Assembly: GCA_001695595.3 (NCBI GenBank)
Contig: MBPM02000061.1
Coordinates: 310,001-374,000 of the forward strand
Length of the DNA stretch: 64,000 nt
Reading direction: 5' to 3'
Source: Plasmopara viticola
Lineage: Eukaryota; Oomycota; Peronosporomycetes; Peronosporales; Peronosporaceae
The notes under the pieces are model-generated. The model saw only the letters and a list, made by a program, of their open reading frames with translations. It made no database searches and was not told the DNA's origin. Below, one piece after another: positions 26,201-29,374 of this stretch (the first letter of the stretch is position 1; each line of letters starts with the position of its first letter). The translations under genes were made by a program, and so were the position numbers.

Positions 26201-29200
26201 CTTGGAAGTTTGCAAGACCCAACGAAAGCTGTTAGTCTAGCACCACGGCTTGATCTCCTCCATAAAGGAGCAACACGTGAGATCCAACGGATCGTATTGA
26301 CTGTCACGGGGCCTGCTGTAACTTACAACACTGGAGGATTCCGAGTCCAGTTTGGAAACGAAGTAAGCTCTCTTGCTCTAGGGACAGGTGGCAACGGCGG
26401 CATGTCGTTGAACGATGATGTCGGGTGCCTCGTATGGGCGTCTGGTCCGCTCGCGAGTGATGCGGCTCGCGATATGTTGGCACTTGAACGGGAGCTTGAG
26501 AATTTTGCCGGCATCGACGATGTCCGAGTGAAACGTGCTATCACTGAGACGTCAGGAGTCCGCGTGACGGTCGAGTATACAGTCGAATTTATGGGCGTTC
26601 AAGTAAGCGGCAGAATGCCAACCCTCCAGATTATTGACGTGGGAACCAATGGCTGTAGTGTGTACGTTGGTGGATCAGCAGGGAGTCCAACCGTCCAGCG
26701 AGATCAAAACAGCTATGTCACCATTTACCAGGCACCCACAACTCCCGTCATTCCTTTCGATGCCACTGACGCTGACGTCAAGGCTGCTCTCGAGACATTA
26801 AGTGTTGTAAGCAACGTGGACGTTACTCGCCAAGTGAACAGAAACGGCTACGACTGGCACGTCACGTTTGTCGTGTTTCCGGCTCCCGCAGCGGACGTGG
26901 AATCGAGTGTATTTCCCACTCTGACTGCCAATGGTTTTGCGTTACAAGCTGTCCAGTCCCCTCAAATTAGCGTCACTTCATTTCAACGTCTTGAAGTGGA
27001 CACGAAATTGTTGGCAAGTGGTGGTGGAGTGCCGATCTACACGCGCGTGCGTGCTCATAATGCAGACGGATGGGGTGAGGCAACTATGCCTTCGCCGGCA
27101 TCACTGCAACTTGCGACACAGGTACCCGGTGCCGTGCGTCTCCTACGCGTCGACGTTTTGTCGACTTCCCAACTTCTCCTTCAATGGGACGCACCCATTC
27201 ACGATGGCGGAGAACCCGTGACAGAATTCCGTGTCGAGTGGTGGTTGCATGGTACTGCGCCATCGGTGGCTAAGCCCTTTGCAGTGGTTCACGCACTCGA
27301 GGCAGCGTCGCAGAGTGTAACTGATGATGTTGCGACGATCACCGTATCGGCTCCAAAAGCCGGAACTCATACGTTTCTCGCGGGTACGTTTCGCGTCGGC
27401 TTTGACGGGCAATGGACCTCGGAGCTACGGTGCGATATTTCAGCCTTAAACATGCAGACGGCACTTGTCGCGCTCTTTACGATCGAAAACGTCTCGGTGA
27501 GTCGTGAATTGACTGCTGGTGGATACACGTGGCTCGTGACGTTCTTACAGCGCAAATACGGCGGCAACCAACACAAGCAATGGCACTCGATGCTTGCTAC
27601 GCGTCCTCCATTCGGTTACAAGCTCGAGGTATCGGGTGTCAATCTAGTGGCGTGCACGACGGCTGAGCTTTCAAGCTGTGTGCCACACCTTGCTACACTT
27701 GTGGCACCACGCGCTGCTATTGATGCCACACCAGAGCTGCAGCACCTCGTGTGCATTTCGACGGGTAACGTACTTGTAGATGCGTCCATGAGTTTCAAGC
27801 TGAAACTATTCGGCTTCGAGACGGCTTCGATCCTAGGAACAGCTACTGCGGAAACGTTGGCGACAGCAATCACAGCTCTGGGGGCCGCTGGAAGCGTGAA
27901 TGTACGTTTCCGAGACACAGCGCAGACGACCGTATGTTCTTCGAGTGCAACGGCTAGAGGCTTGACGATTGAATTTACGACGGCACAGGGGGACGTACCA
28001 CTACTTGTAGCTACAACTACGAACGGTGTAGGCGTCACGATCAAGGAACAACGAAGAGGTCGAGCTGCGTTACATGTGGGAAGGCTCCCATTCGCCTACG
28101 TGATCGATGACCTTACGATGGGGACATATCATGCACGAGTTGCTGCATACAACAGTGTAGGTTTTGGACCATTCCAAGACGCGACAGATGGCAACGGTCT
28201 GCTATTAGGCGCACGTCCACCGCTTGCACCTCGATCCCTTCGTGTCCAGGCAAAGATGATTGATTATTCCCATGGAATCCTCGTGGTCTGGACAGCCCCG
28301 CGCAGTGACGACAGTAATATCAATCAGTACCGAATCGAATGGGACTTTGGCGTGGCGTTTTCAAGTCAATGCGGAGAAACCATTGAATGGCAGACAATTG
28401 TAGTGACCAACACTTTGGCCAACGCCGCAAACCGAAAATTCACGGTGCGAACGGCAAACGGAGGGACAAAGGTCGGCTGTGTGGACCCAACGAGTTTAGC
28501 TACGTCCCTACAGACGCCATTGCAAGCACTTGGAGGCGTCTATACTGGCGGCACGGTGGCAATGCAGGGCGATGATTCAGCAACGTACGATTACGGTCGT
28601 ACGTACACGGTAAAGTTTCCTCAAGCTCTAGTTGTTCCTAGTGTAGGTTACGATGCCGCCGAGAGTGCTGCCGCCGCCACGTCTCCCGTTGACATCCCAG
28701 TGCTGTTCTGGGATTCGACCGATCTAACGTGCACCGCCACGCCTCCCGACTCGGTGGCGATACAGCGTACAACGTACGGCCCGGGACTCGACGACAAGCG
28801 TGGGCAAGGACGCATTGGTGTTGATGCAGCCAATACTTTTCACGACGAATGCTCGGCGGATTTAGCCGGTCCACTCGCTCGTCAGACAATTGCTGCTTCG
28901 AAAGCAATTGAACATGCCTTAAAACCAGAAATTCTGCACCTTGCAGCCAAGAATGGTGTCTTTGAAAGTGCCGATCTCGCTCGACCAGCTCTGTGCGAGG
29001 CTTGCGTGCAAAAACTCACAGCAGACGGCAAGTTGACGGTCACGGCGTCGTTGGCATTAGCTGCAGGTGACTACTTTCTAGTAGCCGATTCCCCGACGAC
29101 AAGCACGTCGAGCGCTACTCTTCGCTGTGTGATGAAAGTTGCAAGCATGAGTGGCACTCTGATCAACGTTGATCTTGTGGATCCTGGCCGCAGTGCGTGC

Positions 29201-29374
29201 GAACTCCCCGTGACGTACGAGGCCAAGGCTTGGCGCATTTCGCGGTTTGAACTCCGAGCACATACGATTCAAGACCTGGTGCCGGGACGAGAGTACGCAG
29301 TTCGAGTCATTGCAAGCAATACGTTAGGTGAAAGTCCTCCACTCACTACAGCTTCCACGATCGCCGTGACGTGA
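5183..29374 (+). CDS. Giant FN3/filamin/PA14 multidomain protein (continuation of the same gene, 3' complete)
   Basis: This is 8,063 codons without an intron, ending at the TGA at 29374. The listed start is a GTG inside a module, so the frame is a continuation of the coding region that ends at 5232, not a separate gene. Order: the rest of an EVQ module; PA14 at about residues 143-278; filamin-type Ig repeats (about 6045-7715), the third interrupted by guest modules; a further interrupted filamin repeat; PA14 at about 1630-1776; more filamin repeats with guests; PA14 at about 2985-3130; then about 17 FN3 domains starting near 14611, 15340, 15715, 16630, 17000, 18185, 19250, 19980, 20410, 21465, 22100, 22730, 23515, 23880, 24850, 27120 and 28210. 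About 12 of these 17 carry a guest between the Y-x-V-E-W strand and the P-G-x-x-Y-x-x-R-V strand. The protein ends in an FN3 with no transmembrane segment or GPI-like tail. PA14 usually binds carbohydrate or acts as a spacer at cell surfaces. An adhesive, matrix or ciliary scaffold is inferred. Any signal peptide lies outside the window. Confidence 0.94.
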   Translation: MVRQRRWEVFTLLLESERTVPIVYDATDVAMKFALQSLPTIGLVDVTRTDRLDPGNRFSWQVTFRSQLGDINNLMADSSGLTGSFANVTVTELARGNQHALTGQFPQLSVFKKQNGRPNYSARYIPYETSDMYSVAVQQLLPGGLLALYFDNYWQQDEPVISRVDSQVNFDWGQGAISNYGRDYISIRWFGKLAVPMTDTYVFYISSSEGVRVWLDHQLRVDTWDTGEDEGGTQENFNEVLKTNTFYDVRIEYHEATGAAAISLSWSSSYLSIATIPSTALFHCEHIAGSPYPISVTPGATDFPYTTAFGDGLTRATAGVTAQFLIQAKDQNGNNKTTDGDVFDVEITGSNTGTATGVRLAPFEEPKYVGQGQYLVQYLPAISGSYTISVQTINGVDIYCGLGKLYKCSPFALIVASGPATPHTSQALGNAATTTYGILDGLVEAVAGLVSNFTVQARDTYTNAANADDIFETKMVLQSDRTIRYRSNVLISTQTGLYTVEYSIPRAGVYEIQTYLNGIPILMCPGGLTCQTLNTPAILTVVHSFLHGPSCTVDDTATGALSTATSGHQTFFTIYARDTFGNLRKGDRTMHSLTTGDGRSDAFLVTFKGANDVFCTSSAVQTLTSNDKTFTGYFKLSFGKFRKRLCPLCVVALAGDVLAVSTNLVGLLLPGTKFVVQECIFTAASVTSTSVSVATNHGCIAFTAQALALQVASSTTAATEALTPLISHDVSASGLQSILQDLHVSAKIAVSRINLGAGYQWKVTFLSHLLEWSEAHLAVEYTSGFASSLYAHPLVVAYTAATGTYPVWYTPHYAGQYTVAVTTWDQEIHVKGSPFTLVVADDATHGPSALAATGDWRVENYSMAAQQMVVEAGKTLNFQVQLKDKRRLEQQAVRLRAVVLAPVQEVQRVRVDASPFTLSFRGSPASASLTTSSSFASIKTALEALATITSGGVTVTPENPGDATALLNQAFLVTFVKVTGSLPLMISPNAGATVTRLVSGVVSVRQEVQTLTCTSSVAVALAGSFSTSIQGGAPVSIAASDTLTTLASTLSSLVGSSVSVTAENAIQTSVCAQTTSSRLFITFSLLLGDIAPLTYTMPVGSPLTVAGEDNTDNSVSGIYPAWGSFTLSLPGRAEATVNIPFSASATAVENALEALSLVDSVTVTRDWFDVTTETAAAKLVTLAQWTVTFDSHSGNLPELIPDYTGISMRDDGQHKAFVETVERVRGSVGNNRSVTTTSDTLVTMTTSRENPGVLEVQELLCRGNQAFTLTYGGVSKVIAPDASLSELETQLNTIPAGVQLFATLDGVRRPAAELSTPSLFIPVCSVTNPHTIEIVFKAPADMPFIAWSSTNNDVYITEAVKGFAPNEIPLKISNFEVQKLQCQVTAAAAATASFDLSFAGDRITVGANTVPSAFQTQLNGMKSIVRAGGVDVTTLSPQICTATASSIDVTFRNVGDQLAMIISQVRDGILVAQLAETTKGLDALVYDGSHQGLFNVSATPVISGTYTLGVTVQNLATFCPPSFQVQPTLASGATSTHTAPAVVTQGVTAWFSVQAIDRFSNLLESSTELGPEAFVATLLPSSTQSLPSSFSENYPVSITESHPNTNGIFSLNFVPQQIGMYTLSIVRRQAGGLWATYYTTADFTDSYMSHQDAVVAFQWGETSPLGDPFPNRNYSVRWKGELRAAVTGQHVFTLRADNAVALSVDGNVLLDLFATPTVSSSVNKFDSLSIELIAGSFYSLVISYRTTNAQSFIQFEWRCQTAGLMRTVVPSASLYTLTALVNTPFTIQTYPGAINSTQVRNSLDGLMTTNVSDAPIVTKALEPISFVLESHDAFGNCRYHSGSDTFEVSMMAVDGWARIGKMYEVATNSAIQYDPTFICKACAVGFVPNTRTLTLNVDVASQLEVGVRFRVLNANSGTLARRRDCFFTTESIAGPFNAGAVAVVVVAANGCEAFAGSQFDVSAIAPTDWNYVGTCSVLSGSTSLTSCSRDFGLKRGDQLVVGQEVNSIHYTAGVFNTVTIPLQQSYRGASSDLVPVFKAGDATGRHTVAMVPYVKGLYQLSVRLPAIDAVYAVMSQATSALGGSFYLSVAGQTTAALSFASLGTDVKTALEALSTVGVGNVATSLSCTSGDATRGCRWLVTFRHLAETVASSLTTSYSGVLTGNDAIVTVQILTAPKAAQMIHGFPKNVRVDPGNMNPSISTAYGPGLYTSTSGILASFFVQMKDTHGNNLESDTSSLQVQIFPSGTFYLPSQVAQESSIEYVAEGLYNVSYTPILSGRHTVVVTAQTSPEVHQVSSAFAVPGTSRGGTFALRLFDQTTAPLVFEANSTDVQQALLNLPVFASFLSQTTAIAVTRVVNSQNGFDYLITYTRLPPSLRLELVQTVNNLYSGDGGGGATLSATVQTSQSREHVKTSITWGEPIINEVQVVTVTSTAALTGGSFQLQFGAYTTDLIPYNAPAAVLETLLNQLPPIGANGVSVSLTSSIATSRSYTVTFLAATTGTPQTAFWSSVVYTPNRIVRHDRLVGDIPALAPTSTHTLVAGINPDGQVAVSTLVSGVSPFTTIVAHGALVPNQCTAVDESTPSKPGSINAVGQNGLHSGRYHSRSSFLIEARDANGNLLDGTGGGVSGAPVQEVQIIETFNLAGPGNRLTGTFAFVFDGQRTAAVPANAGIHEVEAALEAHSTLSGFITVDTPDVQVLVTTGTVIVAKTSNILTTSASLLTVPDFAVGDWIRVGSLTGPVFTVTAITATIITLSGIYQGTSSNVANVYKQSDPGSGFTYSVYFAAELGDVPALVVDTTELGGTGKAKVTACDYLRTQQLQSTAMTQISGTFSLSFRDSVTRMLPWNVDATTLRDALEDLDGIYSAVVDTPVAGTNGGYTWQITLVSTETNGDEDLALLYAEGYLLRGKQAHLQVSPVCPATKTRENVNVWSVSGSQGHAFVPVLRGASTVVADVSYLGGAKYKALYDTPREATYALDVRYVAPRGLLGSYFDNRWLYGIPALERVDPQIDFMWYEDHITQSSREHVSVRWHGYVKPPFSENFVFFVVVNDGARLWIENELVIDQYDYETSTTVEFQANASVALIKDRLAEITLEYRENSGLASVSLMWQSHTQPKGIVPSSRLFHRSDAIQKSPFRVQTQSSKPSPPTNVSLTISGVDALTVHFQAPDDNGGAPVTQYQVEWWTYGGYGSLEVQVVKIATTNTGGTFTLTLDSNQVTGPLLLTVLPSDMEVALEALDGAGDVTVTSVVSATSRDFIVTFKSRVGVVPVIQIDATQLVGSKASMVCSKGIVQALVNGMQCTSVESTTSSVQLLSSPIVFAPPDVPKRGDSFSFLLTGLTQPAASVAPTAPGAVGDSTGPGFSVRVLAKNSAGYGLPSATASLKPMAVPAAPTNVKLRLVAGSSTSLRLWWDAPTTNNGAIVTNYVVEWRRLEPIANTSTLELFASFRDTPGSFLAAYPTSLRYKYTVTDLVPGVAYVVQVRAENVMGVGPSGQATPSSQKPQSKATPVLSGEVALSTRLVSPVVSTAASCTTLLLSWLPVPIENDNGAAVTSYVVDWYQPQLVDKSPFEVQMLQIIGKDAADIVRGTFRVQYSGTFTEALPVDASELALKSSLEALPALRSVDVERTSMASRGGYQWAVTFLSETPSVVGKVLSIDSTRLMATILSTDVGAQLDSAHVGSSSITVTATQGSNQVTSTDTAATNALVTMYLSVAPFGLWRVTGVTVVAGTATLTLSAPFSGANGNYVAQVGWTVPGVLPPDFHSKQIPATSSTEPYTLVLDTLPSGTAYTARVSACNSLGCNAPTTATPSTLAAPKQKPASPRDVALFTDGASTLRVQWRHPSSDGGDVITHYRVEWDVHSTFDSGDRGNSGSSGGTSLGYERKAVMNPGVDCLLTLCETVVGSLVRGTPYYARVYAYNSYGYSGEAGYPVLPGYGVPKTLPEPPAAVLLTPLNASTDVGLTVSFNTSSHSSDNGGDDVTQYQIEWDAMDIEAIVPDVVARISSAQTVETISTNLINNVLFAEYTTQIVLLSATAYDIRGSFRLAFLDAVTPSVPWDVSAETFTALLEALPTVGRVNVRRIAAGFGFAWFVTFLTAPFRADTSTFADVYGDLPLLRVSTDSTQLLAAFSTSQSATNSLTGTGARLATATLIRAFNGFEQQGIKVSTSAGILTGFFRLSYDQQQTASIPANASATTVKQALTDAVTYIGDIRVFKRQSATPTGFVYTILYKSRLGPNYPLVNCVGTDLSSSLATATTLCETTRAQGGRLPAMTSSLYGVVVLKKTDLNISDNGMAHYDVQKLRRAVGYHVRVAAWNGVGDVFGDTRASTPARFTVQSIPDHPRDITVEPRSSSTLLVMCTPPLNTEETLISNYTVQIAARQGIAEQQVIRAESSLGDLSIRRLVLELRVGNVMGSIQVMGNISSDALHSSLTDALNVPGAIASVSRTSVGIFSNYGYEWVITFDDAIGDVPLIKFTEASYEVFNRSPDFMLALALSVTEKIKGSIDGPTLPPASVFTTIVTPYHEIQRIFIYSGSPVDLSGTLSLSFGGESTVALATSATADDVREALEGLATAGEVTVTVSAPVLERAILPATRHGVYWDVTFISSTNDLPLLGVRTDSTLPFTSTACGGSLRGVTPCVDIYTLVQGGLSPQTTLKQLSNSTNYIVRIAASNDHFTSQFATALGAFQPVARPPLAVQNTLVAPLAADTLGVSWQAPRDDGGARITHYKIQWDVSASFDLQNIFAGSDSVDVHDELWYVYRITGLSSSKQYFVSVVAYNARGYGISVTAQPVDAHDRVTHVTVSGATLDETALATETMTLSFANYPTKTVTVGLTSSALEMQSALQRLPVVGILSVKRSDYSKGPTATPYDTSGVSTPSDLLITWSITFRTASIDGVRASALGNLVVTYTGSNTVTSFEVVAPIEDGSLSIQPRPVSATGPRDVLLSVVDVASLGVSWLPSLASLTTKYLVEWSSNPDFAVCRAGSITSSGIRTSYAIAAANSQVVNAATIRADGRIAYTIGGLPANTKQHVRVSAYNGNYGSPVLAQVLFVRNPTTPDDEAFVRILPQVISLMPQVVPPFRPTSVTMQVSSNDQPTQLEVNFVQPTQDAFGFTAGNGGAPITHYRLSWWDPSELAVTANAIASYEVRMVDQTGAALTCFPAPCQFRLGAEVQSLSLTPDAVAGTGSFRLVLSSLTFTTLVCTTCTVAFTAAIDGVVTMDYTGTSPNLQTVLGTNARFQVDKLGAACIFEVAASATLPANNLPLRFLSAANGAPACPLPLTQATYTIHVEPTTACIPASTNAAGLATAVSGLVDNDAVDVSLDIASSLIRRFQITFTGSSASGASGTSIAHIADVAQLKVVAMDGTGGCTDASGNAWTGTEINGGFLTPGVAYAVQVAALNSAGLGAPMRATAICHDTPCFAGDAALAPAAPPLAPNAVTVASNRADRTALNVIWKAPTSTNGAIVTQYLVEYSTANFAVQPLLCTGCVTAFTTGTAVLAPTLTLSSNTVLTSGQLVVLSSLSPVCILTVSKDVATFIRTAWTGALVVYNLERQHGCDGFTGQSSNLKALLDSATDSSVAVFPRADELQSTVLKPLTPGKQYTIRVRAQNREGYGAPQTAAFVCEPGIELCTAAGTLATTRQLPASPALIVPSQLLGAGVAGATSNILGFTRTSLTVAFRDPNRWSGLEIVDSFRVEWDTAADFSSSDKQTMIVTPSASTPPSRWLTRQLCASCITDLVTATGTLSVSGGLGLSFGLANNDWILVGAASITCSFQVANTAPTTSAITVLGGHGCADFTGKTLSLDAQETYVYQLTTGLSMGVLTHIRVAAHNSLGFGPPSDSIAVAPITSSDPPPSPYVALTVLTSDEEEDSDVRVSSLRVSFPPPAMSLTDTNGDGGSPVTKYLVEWVDTMEFASTIPQVQTISTTSDSSGSVAGSFVLTLDTTTCALCSIQGVFTTSALSASASVENMAQELENLPNVGDVAVTRDGCTTKNQCTWAVTFVSELGVVPPLTYTSRLYAVGGKVTLTVNGGTQIGSLNGATYCPSLVNNVIVSGRTNCGVVAVDAKTTSVPFEYVIEGLTPGTTYYARVAAYNALGYGPRRVTAPRSLSVPFEPPSAPRSPFNGFAPPLLTLAGPTSLMVSYGAPQFTGGAPVTGYVIEWDLSPEFDSGSNGDALGQVTISASSLVAAVDHAFRYRLNGLPSRQWIYVRMFAENGQMGAGVPVLTVPAREMPRGKPGSLNGVTVVNDRRAQPLGTALLVSWPQASADIVRYQIEWYQQAAVEPLYGAPVVQLVRSTGTITGGFFALSFGDGSELYPWRLLPGTVDAEHGATFFKTSEDLTGVVAPGDVVFLNQQAYLVSAVGTCTASQLPLALATGYQSVGTLASSRGTTPTTYAGDTVFGAKLYTQWRTTPLPMDVTPLDMQEALEMLPSIGLVRVERRSTGTNTYEWTVTFTSQVPQTDPAFPMLTVNDRLLTPTGTGADASVGVTFITSGQKPQAFGSALVGTQETVVSDGVCRYSIPHLETGIVYFVHVAAVNDRGAGAFTSASTSGVVPTRVPQALKNVLVRPLSPHRLEVAFDQAQTSGGREVNDYRIEAALNAQFTEPSIVQDRLPTTKYARVTTAALTGPFLAGSTFSLAAVDTRSFHGTMTHQVDALASAQALAAGSAFLLRLKPDSTLGYGAASFSDAFSRGEMVRIRNDQATVCLDGNVAWQLWKTDTGLTIAGYSGTTITLSAPLSTALQLVVGVGTQLAVGEAAKGPADPAACQAVVTAVNADKLHVDVRHVCINLGVKFASGLSVFVVKGVAPITSASYDATTATITLSTALDNRLVDIVVANTWISIGTTLEGAATCRARVTTATTTTLTLSHQCAEAAIKLGTGNPNIYIHRGPALLPLCERQDPWKALEASSIASLLASFDASGGREPLPVFRSDSAVSVATELGTIGSSEEVQVVSGVTLNCGDYIRLGRASFDEPTAEDIEALATFRVRGKCDTNGCDCVRSATTSLQLGSLQDPTKAVSLAPRLDLLHKGATREIQRIVLTVTGPAVTYNTGGFRVQFGNEVSSLALGTGGNGGMSLNDDVGCLVWASGPLASDAARDMLALERELENFAGIDDVRVKRAITETSGVRVTVEYTVEFMGVQVSGRMPTLQIIDVGTNGCSVYVGGSAGSPTVQRDQNSYVTIYQAPTTPVIPFDATDADVKAALETLSVVSNVDVTRQVNRNGYDWHVTFVVFPAPAADVESSVFPTLTANGFALQAVQSPQISVTSFQRLEVDTKLLASGGGVPIYTRVRAHNADGWGEATMPSPASLQLATQVPGAVRLLRVDVLSTSQLLLQWDAPIHDGGEPVTEFRVEWWLHGTAPSVAKPFAVVHALEAASQSVTDDVATITVSAPKAGTHTFLAGTFRVGFDGQWTSELRCDISALNMQTALVALFTIENVSVSRELTAGGYTWLVTFLQRKYGGNQHKQWHSMLATRPPFGYKLEVSGVNLVACTTAELSSCVPHLATLVAPRAAIDATPELQHLVCISTGNVLVDASMSFKLKLFGFETASILGTATAETLATAITALGAAGSVNVRFRDTAQTTVCSSSATARGLTIEFTTAQGDVPLLVATTTNGVGVTIKEQRRGRAALHVGRLPFAYVIDDLTMGTYHARVAAYNSVGFGPFQDATDGNGLLLGARPPLAPRSLRVQAKMIDYSHGILVVWTAPRSDDSNINQYRIEWDFGVAFSSQCGETIEWQTIVVTNTLANAANRKFTVRTANGGTKVGCVDPTSLATSLQTPLQALGGVYTGGTVAMQGDDSATYDYGRTYTVKFPQALVVPSVGYDAAESAAAATSPVDIPVLFWDSTDLTCTATPPDSVAIQRTTYGPGLDDKRGQGRIGVDAANTFHDECSADLAGPLARQTIAASKAIEHALKPEILHLAAKNGVFESADLARPALCEACVQKLTADGKLTVTASLALAAGDYFLVADSPTTSTSSATLRCVMKVASMSGTLINVDLVDPGRSACELPVTYEAKAWRISRFELRAHTIQDLVPGREYAVRVIASNTLGESPPLTTASTIAVT
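5609..6015 (+). other. PA14 domain 1 of the giant protein
   Basis: The encoded segment opens with GGLLALYFDNYW, has the D-x-Q-V-N-F-D-W strand, then Y-I-S-I-R-W-F-G, Y-V-F-Y-I-S-S-S-E-G-V-R-V-W-L-D and a closing I-S-L-S-W-S-S strand. This is the usual PA14 order (LxxxYFD, V-D-xxx-F-W, SVRWxGxL, YxFxxxSDDGxRLWID, VxLxWxS). A filamin-type repeat starting S-P-Y-P-I-S-V follows directly. Confidence 0.88.
6045..7715 (+). other. Filamin-type Ig repeat block, third repeat interrupted
   Basis: Filamin-type repeats are recognised by a G-P-S or G-D-G-L start, A-G-x-x-x-x-F-x-I-Q-A-(K/R)-D near the middle, and G-x-Y-x-V-x-Y-x-P-x-x-x-G-x-Y at the end. Two full repeats lie at about 6045-6430 and 6435-6810. 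A third starts near 6830 (F-F-T-I-Y-A-R-D-T-F-G-N) but only finishes at 7585-7710 (Y-P-V-W-Y-T-P-H-Y-A-G-Q-Y and S-P-F-T-L-V-V). An EVQ-like module and a CxxC module lie between its two halves. Confidence 0.75.
7118..7320 (+). other. CxxC four-cysteine module, copy 1
   Basis: The encoded segment starts C-P-L-C, then a strand with L-A-V-S, a G-T-K-F-V-V-Q-E-C strand and a closing S-V-A-T-N-H-G-C. The pattern is CxxC, about 30 residues, C, about 20 residues, C. It sits inside an interrupted filamin repeat. Confidence 0.65.
10073..10510 (+). other. PA14 domain 2 of the giant protein
   Basis: The segment opens with GGLWATYY, has V-V-A-F-Q-W-G, then Y-S-V-R-W-K-G-E-L, H-V-F-T-L-R-A-D-N-A-V-A-L-S-V-D-G-N and a closing I-Q-F-E-W-R-C strand. 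The usual acidic calcium pair of PA14 is less obvious (A-D-N-A-V). It is preceded by a filamin-type repeat (G-M-Y-T-L-S-I) and followed by another (P-F-T-I-Q-T-Y-P-G). Confidence 0.85.
10815..11080 (+). other. CxxC four-cysteine module, copy 2
   Basis: The segment starts F-I-C-K-A-C, followed by L-T-L-N-V, a strand G-V-R-F-R-V-L-N, then R-R-D-C-F-F and A-A-N-G-C. It is inserted in a filamin-type repeat whose first half (F-V-L-E-S-H-D-A-F-G-N) ends near 10800 and whose last strands appear near 11320 (H-T-V-A-M-V-P-Y-V-K-G-L-Y). Confidence 0.65.
14135..14570 (+). other. PA14 domain 3 of the giant protein
   Basis: The segment opens with RGLLGSYFDNRW, then V-D-P-Q-I-D-F-M-W, V-S-V-R-W-H-G-Y-V, F-V-F-F-V-V-V-N-D-G-A-R-L-W-I-E-N-E-L and S-V-S-L-M-W-Q-S. 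The match to the PA14 pattern is very close, including the N-D-G-x-R-L-W strand. It ends the filamin/PA14 half of the protein; the FN3-rich half begins straight after it near 14610. Confidence 0.9.
20785..21010 (+). other. CxxC four-cysteine module, copy 3 (inside an FN3 domain)
   Basis: The segment starts L-V-C-T-T-C-T-V-A-F, with later single cysteines in A-A-C-I-F-E-V and A-P-A-C-P-L. It lies within the FN3 that starts near 20410 and finishes near 21380. Confidence 0.65.
21624..21870 (+). other. CxxC four-cysteine module, copy 4 (inside an FN3 domain)
   Basis: The segment starts L-L-C-T-G-C-V-T-A-F, then L-T-L-S-S, S-P-V-C-I-L-T-V and R-Q-H-G-C-D-G-F-T-G. It is the whole guest of the FN3 that opens near 21465 (Y-L-V-E-Y) and closes near 21990 (Y-T-I-R-V-R-A-Q-N). 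Confidence 0.7.
22366..22590 (+). other. CxxC four-cysteine module, copy 5 (inside an FN3 domain)
   Basis: The segment starts Q-L-C-A-S-C-I-T-D-L, then L-S-V-S, W-I-L-V-G-A-A-S-I-T-C-S-F-Q-V and G-G-H-G-C-A-D-F-T-G-K. The G-C-x-x-F-T-G ending is shared with copy 4, so the two are close paralogues. The host FN3 resumes at H-I-R-V-A-A-H-N. Confidence 0.7.
28990..29230 (+). other. CxxC four-cysteine module, copy 6 (inside the last FN3 domain)
   Basis: The segment starts A-L-C-E-A-C-V-Q-K-L, then L-T-V-T-A-S-L-A-L-A-A-G-D-Y-F, L-R-C-V-M-K-V and R-S-A-C-E-L-P. The final FN3 strands follow (L-V-P-G-R-E-Y-A-V-R-V-I-A-S-N). Confidence 0.65.

Noticed and set aside
156..29300. Dozens of 60-180 codon frames on either strand inside the giant gene
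   Set aside because: They are shadows of a strongly repetitive coding frame; none has a recognisable domain.
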